From JAKVCB01 sp963578605 (GTDB lineage Bacteria; Planctomycetota; Planctomycetia; Pirellulales; Lacipirellulaceae), in contig CAUZEA010000010.1 in the NCBI GenBank assembly GCA_963578605.1, positions 1 through 64,000 on the forward strand: a stretch of DNA of 64,000 nt, read 5' to 3'. Both the position numbers and the translations under genes were made by a program. The notes beneath the pieces are model-generated. The model did no database searches. It had not been told where the DNA came from and saw only the letters and a list, made by a program, of their open reading frames with translations. How positions within the stretch are numbered: the stretch's first letter is position 1; each line of letters starts with the position of its first letter. Positions 1 through 8,168 of this stretch are shown in pieces.

Positions 1-1535
1 TGCATTACGTAGGCAACCCCATCCTCTGCCAGTAACTCGGGTAAGAGACCAATCAGATGGTCGAGCAGATTGCGGCCCCAGAAATCAACCGGGCGGTGGC
101 CACTAAGTTTGCTCGTGGGATCAGTTGGCATCTGGTACAAGCTTGCCACGACCAGGTCGTATTTTTTGTCGACATCCAAGTTATACAGGTTAAGAACCAC
201 ACCATCGATACGCTCTGCAACTCCGTTGTGGAAGGCATTGGTCAGGGTGTTGGCAACCGCTGCTTTCTGAATGTCGATGGATGTTACATGGTCCGCCCCG
301 TTAAGGGCCAACTGCACCGAAAGAATGCCCGTCCCACAACCTACGTCGAGGCAGGTCTTGTCTCGACCAATCTCGTGACTGAACAAATATTTCCAGAGTA
401 GATAACTTCCCTGCGTCGGCACAAAGACTTCCGGATCGCAATGAATTTCGGGTAATGGCAGAGGGTAGACGACCCGGCCTCGGTCGTCGTTCCAGGAGAC
501 GATGCTTTTTGGTTGAGAGGGGGCGCCACTTGTGCGGTTTGTCGTTCCTGGGACACCCGTTTCGGAGGGACCCTGTGGAACAGATGGCGTGGTGCCCTCG
601 AGGACGGCTGCCATCGCCTGGATGTGGTCGGGACCAACCCCGCAACACCCCCCCAGAATTTGCGCTCCTTCTGCCCGCCACATTAATGCCATGTCGGCGT
701 AGTCAGCCGGGGTGACGCTCTCGTCAAACTTCCATTGGGGGTCGAGATACCGGCCCAGGTTTGGGTAGGCTCCCAGTGGTAAATCGGTAAAGTCACGCAG
801 CCATGGCAAGGTACCCGACACCATGTCGACCGGCAGGCAGTTGATCAGAATCGCACCTGCACCCTGTTGCTCCAATTGTTGCGCAACCCTCCCAAAGTAG
901 TCGCCTTCGGGTTCCCCCCACAGTTGTCCGTAAATACCACACAGCCCGCGCTGGCAGCGACGAAAACTTAGCCAGACTGGAATCCCGCTGCCGATGATCA
1001 ATTCAAGTGCTTCCCGCGTGTAATTTTCTGCAACCATCGACAGTGTTTCAAACAGCACCAGGTCGGGTTGCACATCCTTAAACGCGCGCACCAGCAAGCG
1101 AACAGTTGACAGTTGTTCTTTGGTCGTAATATCACCACCAATACTAAACGCAATGGCACAGTCCCGCTGTTTTTGACAACCATCGATTGCATGGCGGGCA
1201 AGCTCGATGGCGTTGCGGGCAAGATCCAACCAGTGCGTTGGCTGAGTACTGCGGGGCAAGTAAACCCCAGAGTTTTCAGGTGTGCTGAGAACTGCATAGG
1301 TGCTGGTGGTTACCACATCGCATCCAGCGCTGATATATCGCTTGTGAACTTCCATAACCGCGTCTGCCGCGGTGTCAACTGCCTCAAGACCCCAGTGGCT
1401 CGAATCGCTCAGACGAAAATCCCTTAAACCTTGTCGTTGAAGTTCGGTGCCGATACCGCCGTCCAGAATGACGGGCTCCTGACGCGCCAACTTGGCAACA
1501 ACTTTTTCATAGGGACTGCTACTGGATGATTGCAT
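1..1535 (-). CDS. Homocysteine S-methyltransferase domain fused to SAM-dependent methyltransferase (3' end outside window)
   Basis: The reading frame is open from an ATG at 1535 to the left edge (511 residues seen). Residues 1 to about 305 form a homocysteine S-methyltransferase (MetH N-terminal/BHMT type) barrel: an early VILDGGIGTELQRQG segment, an INCLP cysteine near residue 231 and the GGCCGVGP motif with Cys297-Cys298, the family's zinc-thiolate ligands. After a Pro/Ser/Thr-rich linker a second domain begins near residue 330 and carries a class I SAM-binding motif, LDVGCGTG at 396-403. The frame is continuous between the domains. The expected first reaction is methyl transfer to homocysteine; the substrate of the second domain is unknown (protein- or small-molecule-methyltransferase-like). 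The C-terminus lies outside the window. Confidence 0.8.
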   Translation of the reverse strand, partial: MQSSSSSPYEKVVAKLARQEPVILDGGIGTELQRQGLRDFRLSDSSHWGLEAVDTAADAVMEVHKRYISAGCDVVTTSTYAVLSTPENSGVYLPRSTQPTHWLDLARNAIELARHAIDGCQKQRDCAIAFSIGGDITTKEQLSTVRLLVRAFKDVQPDLVLFETLSMVAENYTREALELIIGSGIPVWLSFRRCQRGLCGIYGQLWGEPEGDYFGRVAQQLEQQGAGAILINCLPVDMVSGTLPWLRDFTDLPLGAYPNLGRYLDPQWKFDESVTPADYADMALMWRAEGAQILGGCCGVGPDHIQAMAAVLEGTTPSVPQGPSETGVPGTTNRTSGAPSQPKSIVSWNDDRGRVVYPLPLPEIHCDPEVFVPTQGSYLLWKYLFSHEIGRDKTCLDVGCGTGILSVQLALNGADHVTSIDIQKAAVANTLTNAFHNGVAERIDGVVLNLYNLDVDKKYDLVVASLYQMPTDPTSKLSGHRPVDFWGRNLLDHLIGLLPELLAEDGVAYVM

Positions 1536-1896
1536 GGCTTGGCGAGTTCGTGGAATTGCCGAGAGGGTTATGGCAGGCGAGTTTCCTTGCGCTACAGGAG
1601 GCACTGCCGCATTGCTTTGATGCAAAGTGTAGCGGAATGAACACCTGCAACCAGCATCGATTGTCCCGGAGACGGCCGGTTTGCGATACACAGAAATTTG
1701 CCCGGGAAGCCAAAGTGGTAAAGCCCCTGCGGAGCCGCTCCAGACGCGACCGGATCGATTTCCCTCTTTGCGTGGTGCGGGAACGGTGTGGCGTGATCGG
1801 TCCCAATGACGGGCCCGCATCGGAGGGGGTTGACAAAGCGCATGCATGTACATATGATCACTTATTGTTCAGCCAGTTTGACGTGGGGGCTTCGCC
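1536..1896. other. Intergenic region between divergent genes
   Basis: This 361-base stretch separates the methyltransferase fusion (minus) from the ImmA/IrrE-like gene (plus), so it should hold both promoters. I see no convincing RNA gene, long repeat or terminator in it, and no promoter strong enough to call. Confidence 0.5.
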
Positions 1897-2655
1897 GTGT
1901 TCCCGGACATCCCAAGCGAACAAATTACCGAGGTGGTCGGGGCGTGCGCCGAGCAACTGCTGTGGGAGGCCGGTGTATCGGAGCCCCCCATTGATGCTTG
2001 CCACGTTGCCAATGCGTCAGGGATGGTTGTGGTGAACGAAGACGGGTTGTCGCACCGGGGAAGGTTTGTTCGTGTGAGTGAAGCAGGGAGGTGCACGACA
2101 CGGGACGTGATCCTGGTTGGCCACGACGAGCGACCGGAGCGAAAACAGTGGGCCATTGCCCATGAAGTGGGGGAAAGTGCTGCCCAGCGAGTCTTCGCGG
2201 AGTTGGGAGCGCATTCCGAAGAAGCTGCTGCCAGGGCACGAGAGTGGGTCGCTAGTGCCCTGGCCACCTGTTTGCTGTTGCCGCGGCGTTGGTTTTCACC
2301 TGATGCACAATTGCATGATTGGGACCTGATGGCCCTCAAGCGAAAATATGCGACGGCAAGTCACGAGTTAATTGCGCGACGAATGTTGCAGATGCAGCCG
2401 CCAATTATAGTGACGATGTGCGACCAAGGCACGCTTACGTGGCGTCGATCCAACGTGATGGGTACTCCTCCGGTGATGTCGGCTCGTGAGACCTCGGTCT
2501 GGCAACAGGCCCATCGGTTGAACTTCCCAATCACCGTCCCACTTGATCCCGGTACTACGGGGTTTGAAAGCACCCGCTGTTGGCCAGTTCACGAGCCAGG
2601 GTGGCAGCGCGAAATCATGCGTACTCAAATTACCGAATGGGGTTGTTCGATTTAA
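1897..2655 (+). CDS. ImmA/IrrE-like (DUF955-type) metallopeptidase-like protein with degenerate HExxE motif
   Basis: 252 residues from a GTG start. The core has the layout of the ImmA/IrrE family: a strand ending in DVILVG, then QWAIAHEVGE, then a helix with AREWVASALATCLLLP, then WDLMALKRKYATASHELIARRM, which matches the family's post-catalytic helices. The usual HExxH is HEVGE here (His89, Glu90, Glu93), so one zinc-ligand histidine is glutamate. Family members cleave or displace repressors in stress or mobile-element regulation; whether this one is a peptidase or only a sensor is open. No partner repressor gene is adjacent. The family call is fairly good, the activity uncertain. Confidence 0.6.
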   Translation: MFPDIPSEQITEVVGACAEQLLWEAGVSEPPIDACHVANASGMVVVNEDGLSHRGRFVRVSEAGRCTTRDVILVGHDERPERKQWAIAHEVGESAAQRVFAELGAHSEEAAARAREWVASALATCLLLPRRWFSPDAQLHDWDLMALKRKYATASHELIARRMLQMQPPIIVTMCDQGTLTWRRSNVMGTPPVMSARETSVWQQAHRLNFPITVPLDPGTTGFESTRCWPVHEPGWQREIMRTQITEWGCSI

Positions 2656-2682
2656 CGGGTCAAGGATGAAGAACCTACTCGA

Positions 2683-3534
2683 CTAAGCGGCGGGGCAATT
2701 ATCCCGCAGCCACGCAGTTCGACTCGCTGGTAGCATTGGAACTCCCAACTCGGCCAGCAGGTCTTCTGCCAGCCAGGGCCTGCCCAGAACCGAAGAGATG
2801 CCGATGGCTTTGGCGACCGCGACGCGATCCCGCCGGGGAAAGTCCAGGATTGCCACGACCGGACCCACCGGAGAGATGGTTTTACAAAACACTTTCAAGT
2901 CAGTTTCTTCTGAGAACGAGAGTTGTCCTCCATCCCAGATACCCCCGCTGGCTCCAGCGACGACTGGTGGTGGATGCCCACTGCGCCACCAGACGGCTGC
3001 CACCCCAGCTTCTCCCAGTGTTGCGGCTATGGTTTCAAACGTCGTGAGGTGTGGTGTGTTAACAAGAATGGCACCAAACGATGTGTGGGGTTGTCGGGCG
3101 GGGGTATCGCACTTCCAGTTGAAATCGAGAGATTTCGCCGATATGCCCTGCAAGAAACGCCTCCACCAACCGGGGAACTCGTACCAGTAGGAACGGTCAA
3201 GGATAGGCCCATTGGGATGGGTCCAGCGTTCACCCTCGCACCAGTTTCCCAGGAGCCACAGTTTGCCTGCTTGGGGGGCGTCGCGGCAAAGGTCGCCCAC
3301 GTCACTGGCGGAAATCTCACCAGGTCGGCTTTGAGCGATCACGATCAGGTCGGTGGAAGTATCGCCGCCGCAGATGAACTCGATGGCTGCTGGCAGCTTC
3401 ATGGTGGTTTGGCTACCGGCGTCCGCATGTAGCAAGCGGTATGCTTCGCAAAACTCGGGGTGCTGGTATTCTCCAGTCAGCAGTACCCGAGGCTTGTCCC
3501 GGGTGCTGTGGTTCGGATTTGTCTTTGTATCCAT
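2683..3534 (-). CDS. Double pseudo-receiver-like hypothetical protein
   Basis: 283 residues from the ATG at 3534, which has a GGAG ribosome site about 9 bases upstream; a TTG at 3585 would add 17 residues and overlap the preceding gene. No close family is recognised. Two alpha/beta lobes can be seen: residues about 15-100 (PRVLLTGEYQHPEF, then DLIVIAQSRPG) and about 155-275 (FGAILVNTPHLTTFE, then GPVVAILDFPRRDRVAVAKA, then GRPWLAEDLLAEL). Both resemble response-regulator receiver folds, but the acidic pocket and the phospho-acceptor aspartate are not evident. It is just downstream of the HTH-EIIA gene on the same strand, so co-expression is likely. Function unknown; the receiver resemblance is inferred by eye. 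Confidence 0.6.
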   Translation of the reverse strand: MDTKTNPNHSTRDKPRVLLTGEYQHPEFCEAYRLLHADAGSQTTMKLPAAIEFICGGDTSTDLIVIAQSRPGEISASDVGDLCRDAPQAGKLWLLGNWCEGERWTHPNGPILDRSYWYEFPGWWRRFLQGISAKSLDFNWKCDTPARQPHTSFGAILVNTPHLTTFETIAATLGEAGVAAVWWRSGHPPPVVAGASGGIWDGGQLSFSEETDLKVFCKTISPVGPVVAILDFPRRDRVAVAKAIGISSVLGRPWLAEDLLAELGVPMLPASRTAWLRDNCPAA

Positions 3535-3568
3535 GCGAAAGATCTCCGGGCGGAAGCCAGTGGAGTCA

Positions 3569-4282
3569 TCAGGCGTTGCTGACAACCACTTCCCGTTGAG
3601 CGATTAATTGATGTGCGGAGGCACCATCCGAGGCATTTCGTAGATTGTTGAGCAAGTCGGTGCATTGAATGATCCGGCTGAGTCGCGCCAGAATTCGCAA
3701 ATGTTCGTGGTCGTTCGTCGAGCAAATCAAAAAGAAAATATCGGTCAGTACCCCGCTCCCACCAAAGGGAATTCCCTGGACGCAAACACCCATCGCCAAC
3801 ACAGCCTCGGAGAGGATACTGGGAATGGGGCGGCGAGGATGCAGCAGGGCAACGCCATTGTCGAGTGCAGTCGAGTGCATGGCTTCTCGTTGCCTCACAG
3901 CCTCGGCCATTTTTTCAGGATCCCACAACAACCCGGTATTGGCGACCAGCTCGATCATCTCATCAACGGCACTTCCCTTGGTCTTTGCGGCCAACGGTAC
4001 TGCAACGGCTTCGGTCAGTAACAACTCGGCGATGCAAACGTCTTGTATACCATCGGCATTGGGGACACGATCGAGCAGACCTTCCATCCGGACAAGTTCC
4101 TGCCCGTCGGACAGTCCGATTCGGTCTTCGAGCCAATGGTGGATTTCCGCCCGCGCAAACCGCCATTGGCCGGCCACCCGGCGACCGGGCAGTTTGCCAC
4201 GGTCTGCGAGTTTAGCGACATTTGTAGGCATCATATGCAAATAGCTCGCGAGCCCGTTGATGTCGAAATCGTCTTGTGCCAT
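3569..4282 (-). CDS. Excisionase-like HTH domain fused to PTS EIIA(Ntr)-type domain
   Basis: 237 residues from the ATG at 4282. Residues 5-55 are a MerR/excisionase-type helix-turn-helix (DINGLASYLHMMPTNVAKLA, then GKLPGRRVAGQWRFARAEIHHWL). Residues about 85-235 resemble the PtsN/EIIA(fructose) domain; REAMHSTALDNGVALLHP holds His148 at the position of the phospho-accepting histidine of EIIA(Ntr), although the usual PHG is HPR. EIIA(Ntr) proteins relay PEP-dependent phosphorylation to regulate targets; the attached DNA-binding domain suggests a direct transcriptional output. No other PTS gene is in the window. It is followed closely by the pseudo-receiver protein gene. Confidence 0.75.
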   Translation of the reverse strand: MAQDDFDINGLASYLHMMPTNVAKLADRGKLPGRRVAGQWRFARAEIHHWLEDRIGLSDGQELVRMEGLLDRVPNADGIQDVCIAELLLTEAVAVPLAAKTKGSAVDEMIELVANTGLLWDPEKMAEAVRQREAMHSTALDNGVALLHPRRPIPSILSEAVLAMGVCVQGIPFGGSGVLTDIFFLICSTNDHEHLRILARLSRIIQCTDLLNNLRNASDGASAHQLIAQREVVVSNA

Positions 4283-4594
4283 GCTGTCATTGTGGGACTG
4301 GTGTTTTTTTAAGTGCGGATGTGTTGGGGGATTGTTGCAGTCCTGCGTGAGCGAATCAACTTCGGAATTCGTGGAGCACGTCTCGGGCGGGTACGCTGCT
4401 AGCGGCCACTGCAAGTCGGCTTGACATGGTCGTCCCGATCAAGGAGGATCCCCCCCGCGTCGCTGGCCAGGGTCCTGCAGCCGTGGGTCAGCGAAGCGGT
4501 AGCTTTTCGAAGTTGTTGCTCCAGTAGCGGCCGCGATGCCTGGCATCGCCGAATCTTTTACGTTGTTTGGACGCAGGCAAGGAGGCCGAGGTCC
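4283..4594. other. Intergenic region between divergent genes
   Basis: 312 bases between the HTH-EIIA gene (minus) and the MurE-like gene (plus). The MurE-like reading frame is open upstream to 4421, but the GGAGG-like site before 4595 favours the later start. No RNA, repeat or terminator seen. Confidence 0.45.
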
Positions 4595-6007
4595 ATGGCT
4601 GAACTTCTCGCACGAGCTGGTGTATCGTTGTATGAACTGCTCGACGGCGCTCAGATCGTGGGTGGGCAGGTCGCACCGGTTACCAGTTGTACGAGTGACT
4701 GGTGTCAGGTGCTCCCCGGCGACATTTACGTGGCTCTGGTTACCGCTGACGGGGACGGTCACGACCACGCCAGTGAAGCTGTTGAGCGAGGTGCGTCGGC
4801 GGTAGTTACAGAACGCCCCTTGCCATTATTTGGTATGCCGCAGTGCATTGTCGAAGATAGTCGAACCGCCTTCGGACAGATTTGCCAGGCGCTGGTCGGA
4901 AACCCGTGCGACCGTCTTAAGGTGACAGGGATTACAGGCACTTCGGGCAAGTCGTCGGTGGCCCGCCTTTTCGAATCAATCCTGAAAGCTGCTGGTAGCC
5001 GCTCGGGAACGGTAGGGACTTTAGGCTATTCCGACGGGTATACGTCCAAGCGATCATTTGCGACGACGCCCGCGGCTCCGACACTGGCGCATTGGCTTGC
5101 CCGCATGGACGCGAACAGGTGCACCCATGGTATTTTGGAATTCTCAAGCCAAGGGCTTGCCGAAGGTCGTGCCGCTGGTCTGAGCTTGGACGTGGCTTGC
5201 GTTACCAATGTGCAGCGAGGCGGTGAAGATCGGCATGGCACCATGGAGAACTACCGCCGGACCAAGCAGCGCATTTTTGACGGCCTTGATTCCAAGGGTA
5301 TTGCGGTTCTGAATGCCGACGATCCTGTTTGTTGCCGAATGCTTGCCGAACTGAATTCTCCCGTGATGACATTTGGGATGCGGCAGCCCGCCGATGTCAT
5401 CGCGCAAATTGTCGAGCAGTTCGTCGGCGAGCAGACATTTCTAATATCCTTTGGGAACGCGTCGGTAGCAGTTCGTTCACGCATTCTCGGTGCCCACCAT
5501 GTCGCGAATTGTCTGGCGGCCGCAACCGTCGCCTTGGCGTCGGGGATTGACCTCGCGACCATTGCCCGCGGTTTGGAAGCTGTCTGCCGAATCGCTGGAA
5601 GAATGGAGCGTGTTGAGTGCGGTCAAGGCTACGCGGTGTGGATCGATGCGGCCGACACTCCCGACCGATTACGTGCCAGTCTGCAAGCCGTTCGCGCGGT
5701 TGTGCAGGGTCGCGTCATTTGTGCGGTGGGACCAGTTGCGAATAGCAAGCAAAAGTGTTTGGCCTTGAAGCAGGTGTTAGACCAGCTGGCTGACGTGTCG
5801 GTCGTGTACACGCAGACCTCGCATCCGCTGGTGGATCGGGTGGCAACCGCTGCCTGGGCTTTGCAGCGGGCGTGCCCGGGAGACGCCGTTTTGATTGCCG
5901 CCAATTCAAGGCTGACGGGTGACGATTATCATGATGCTGAGCGGGAACTGGTCGAACAGATGCTGGCAGAGGATTTCTCCCAAAAATTTCACAAACACGC
6001 AGCCTAG
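4595..6007 (+). CDS. MurE-like Mur ligase family protein
   Basis: 470 residues from the ATG at 4595, preceded by GGAGG. The three Mur ligase domains are present: an N-terminal UDP-substrate domain with CTSDWCQVLPGDIYVAL, a central ATPase with GITGTSGKSS (112-121) and TTPAAPT, and a C-terminal domain. HGTMENYRRTK (214-224) aligns with the MurE segment containing the carbamylated lysine, here Lys224. MurE adds the third amino acid of the peptidoglycan stem peptide. The DNPR motif that recognises meso-diaminopimelate is absent; the equivalent place reads YTQTSHPLVDRV, so the third amino acid may differ or the protein may be a divergent paralogue. It stands alone, not in a mur cluster. Confidence 0.75.
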   Translation: MAELLARAGVSLYELLDGAQIVGGQVAPVTSCTSDWCQVLPGDIYVALVTADGDGHDHASEAVERGASAVVTERPLPLFGMPQCIVEDSRTAFGQICQALVGNPCDRLKVTGITGTSGKSSVARLFESILKAAGSRSGTVGTLGYSDGYTSKRSFATTPAAPTLAHWLARMDANRCTHGILEFSSQGLAEGRAAGLSLDVACVTNVQRGGEDRHGTMENYRRTKQRIFDGLDSKGIAVLNADDPVCCRMLAELNSPVMTFGMRQPADVIAQIVEQFVGEQTFLISFGNASVAVRSRILGAHHVANCLAAATVALASGIDLATIARGLEAVCRIAGRMERVECGQGYAVWIDAADTPDRLRASLQAVRAVVQGRVICAVGPVANSKQKCLALKQVLDQLADVSVVYTQTSHPLVDRVATAAWALQRACPGDAVLIAANSRLTGDDYHDAERELVEQMLAEDFSQKFHKHAA

Positions 6008-6219
6008 GCAAGGTGACGCGAGTTACTTCCCATGTTTGGGTCTGCAAAGCGGGGCAACACACTTTTCTTCCGAACACCCTGAGAGCTTCATTGTTGGTTA
6101 ACGCGAGATTGCGGGGTCCCGCGTGGCCACCCTCCCTGGGTTGAAGTACATGGCTCGCTGCAGGTTGCGATTTCTGGGTCGATCGCTCGCAGTGAGTGCT
6201 TCACGATGAAGCTCTACGG

Positions 6220-6259
6220 CTGAGTGCCGGGGTGGCTTAACGCCACCCCGGCTACTCAG
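6220..6259. terminator. Strong hairpin between convergent genes
   Basis: A 17-base arm (6220-6236) pairs with 6242-6259 apart from one bulged T at 6253, with loop TTAAC. The core ccggggtggc/gccaccccgg is perfect. It lies between the convergent MurE-like and oxidoreductase genes, as expected for a bidirectional terminator; there is no T tract. Confidence 0.6.
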
Positions 6260-6277
6260 CGGATGCCAAACCCGGTT

Positions 6278-7399
6278 TCAGTCGGGCGGTGCCTGGTTCG
6301 CAGCTTCGATCAAGCTCTTGACGCTGCCAGGTGCGACTGGTTTTCCCGATTCGGCACTTGCCACCGCTGCGAAGCAAAGGGCGAGGCTTTTCAAGTTGTT
6401 TCGGGCGGAATGGGTTGGCGGGTGGCCCGCCTCGATTGCACACAAGAGTTCTCCCATCGTGCCGTGAAAACCGTCGGGAAACCAGGTGCCGGTCAGCGCC
6501 GGTTGGGAGATCCCTTCCTCGGTGGTCATGACCAATTCCTGGTTCCGGATGTTCGGGCCCTGGCAGCGAACGCTGCCCCGTTGGCCTGCCACAAAAGTAG
6601 TCTCCCAGGGACCGGTACAGGTGTTGGCGTCAAAAACAAGAGAGGCTTGGGCACCTTCGTATTCCACGGTTACCTGGGCCAGCAAGGGAGGGCCGATGGT
6701 TTGAGTCTGGCTGCGAGTCAGCGACGCGTAGATTCGCAATGGCTGCCGTTCTCCCATGAAACAGCACAAAATGTCAAACCAGTGAATTGCAAAGTCAAAG
6801 AGGATAAGATGGTGCATTTTCTCGAATTCTGTTCCACTCAGGCAATCGTGATTCCAATGCACTTCACAGTGCACCGCCGACAATTCGCCCAAAAGTCCCG
6901 TCTTGACCGCTTCGCGGAGATAGCTCCAGTGGGGGGCCCACCGTCCATTTTGGTTCACCGCCAAAAAACGCCCCACTTTATCTGCCAGATTGGCTAGCCG
7001 CTCCCCTTCGGTGAGATCTTCCACAAAGGGTTTTTGGCTCAGGACGTGTTTTCCCGAGGTGAGGGCTGCTTCCACCAGTGGAGGGCGGGTCGCAGTATGG
7101 GTCGCAATGTCGACGACCGAGATCTCGTCACGCGACAGCAACTCGTCAAAATTCAGGACTTCCGCGGTGGGATAGAATGCTTTGCGGCGTTCCTCGGCCT
7201 TGGAGCGATCGATATCGCACAGTGCAACAACTTGATATCCGGCCGCCTGGTATGCCCTCAGGTGCCACTTGGTGATGTTTCCGCACCCGATCAAGCCGAT
7301 TTTTGGAGATTTTCCAGCTGGATCTTTTGGCTGATAAGCCAGCCGGGGTGCGGCAACGACCACCGAATCACTACCACAGGTCAGTTTTTTTGCAGACAT
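6278..7399 (-). CDS. Gfo/Idh/MocA family oxidoreductase
   Basis: 373 residues. A Rossmann nucleotide-binding segment, KIGLIGCGNITKWHLRAY, starts near residue 33, followed by VVALCDID and the family hallmark SGKHVLSQKPF (EKP in most members, QKP here). The C-terminal half is the predicted alpha/beta substrate domain. Such enzymes use NAD(P) to oxidise or reduce sugars and related polyols; the substrate cannot be told. There is no Tat leader, unlike the second oxidoreductase at 61.4-62.8 kb, so it is probably cytoplasmic. Its start codon is immediately downstream of a 17-base tandem duplication (7404-7437). Confidence 0.85.
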   Translation of the reverse strand: MSAKKLTCGSDSVVVAAPRLAYQPKDPAGKSPKIGLIGCGNITKWHLRAYQAAGYQVVALCDIDRSKAEERRKAFYPTAEVLNFDELLSRDEISVVDIATHTATRPPLVEAALTSGKHVLSQKPFVEDLTEGERLANLADKVGRFLAVNQNGRWAPHWSYLREAVKTGLLGELSAVHCEVHWNHDCLSGTEFEKMHHLILFDFAIHWFDILCCFMGERQPLRIYASLTRSQTQTIGPPLLAQVTVEYEGAQASLVFDANTCTGPWETTFVAGQRGSVRCQGPNIRNQELVMTTEEGISQPALTGTWFPDGFHGTMGELLCAIEAGHPPTHSARNNLKSLALCFAAVASAESGKPVAPGSVKSLIEAANQAPPD

Positions 7400-7403
7400 C
7401 TTT

Positions 7404-7437
7404 TTTGATGGGATAACAAGTTTGATGGGATAACAAG
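7404..7437. repeat. 17-nt tandem duplication upstream of an oxidoreductase start codon
   Basis: Two exact copies of tttgatgggataacaag (7404-7420, 7421-7437), beginning only 5 bases upstream of the ATG (7399, minus strand) and so covering the place where the ribosome site and 5' leader would be. Confidence 0.95.
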
Positions 7438-7629
7438 CGGTTGCAAATCTCGCAACGACCGATATATATGAAGGATTACAAAATTATGTCCAAACAGGTT
7501 TGCGATAGGGTCGGGAACCCGTGCTCCCGACCAATTATGGCAAGACATCCTGAATTTTGACAAACTGAAGCCAGGCGAAACCACGCACCGCACGGAAACG
7601 ACACAATTCAACAAAGCCTAACAAAAACT

Positions 7630-8016
7630 ATGGCAAAAGATAGCAGCGGTAAAAAAGGGAAACGCGTTCTTCTGGTCGACGACGATGCAGAAATCATCGA
7701 GTCTCTCCGCCTGGCATTGGAGGCCAACGGCTACGAGATTCTCGTTGCCCGTGATGGTAATCAGGGGTTGGCACTCGTTGAGCGCGAAGATCCAGACCTG
7801 ATCGTGCTCGACATGATGATGCCGAAACGGAGTGGATTTCTGGTCCTTGAGCGACTCAAGCGAAAACGAGATGGTCAACAGCGGATCATCATGATCACTG
7901 CCAACGAAGGGAGTCGGCATAAGGCGTATGCCGAAATGCTGGGTGTCGACGATTATCTCCGCAAGCCGTTCCCGATGGATCGGCTGATCGCGAGCGTGAA
8001 CCGGCTGATCGGGTAG
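7630..8016 (+). CDS. Single-domain response regulator (CheY-like)
   Basis: 128 residues, a complete receiver domain and nothing else. The acidic pocket is LLVDDDAE (about 15-22), the phospho-acceptor is in LIVLDMMMP, the conserved Thr is in MITANEG, and the conserved Lys is in RKPF. No output domain and no histidine kinase nearby, so it probably acts by protein-protein contact in a phosphorelay whose kinase is elsewhere. A basic tail-like start (KDSSGKKGKR) precedes the first strand. Confidence 0.9.
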   Translation: MAKDSSGKKGKRVLLVDDDAEIIESLRLALEANGYEILVARDGNQGLALVEREDPDLIVLDMMMPKRSGFLVLERLKRKRDGQQRIIMITANEGSRHKAYAEMLGVDDYLRKPFPMDRLIASVNRLIG

Positions 8017-8168
8017 GCCATCACCGCGGCTGCCCGGGGGCTGCTCCATCCTGGAAGCCTGATCCTAACCCGGCCCAGGTCGTTATGTCGTCGAAGGCGC
8101 TAGCTGGATTTTGGGACAGGCGGTCGCACCTGCCCTGTGATTGCGATTGACCCGAGTCGAGTGACCAG

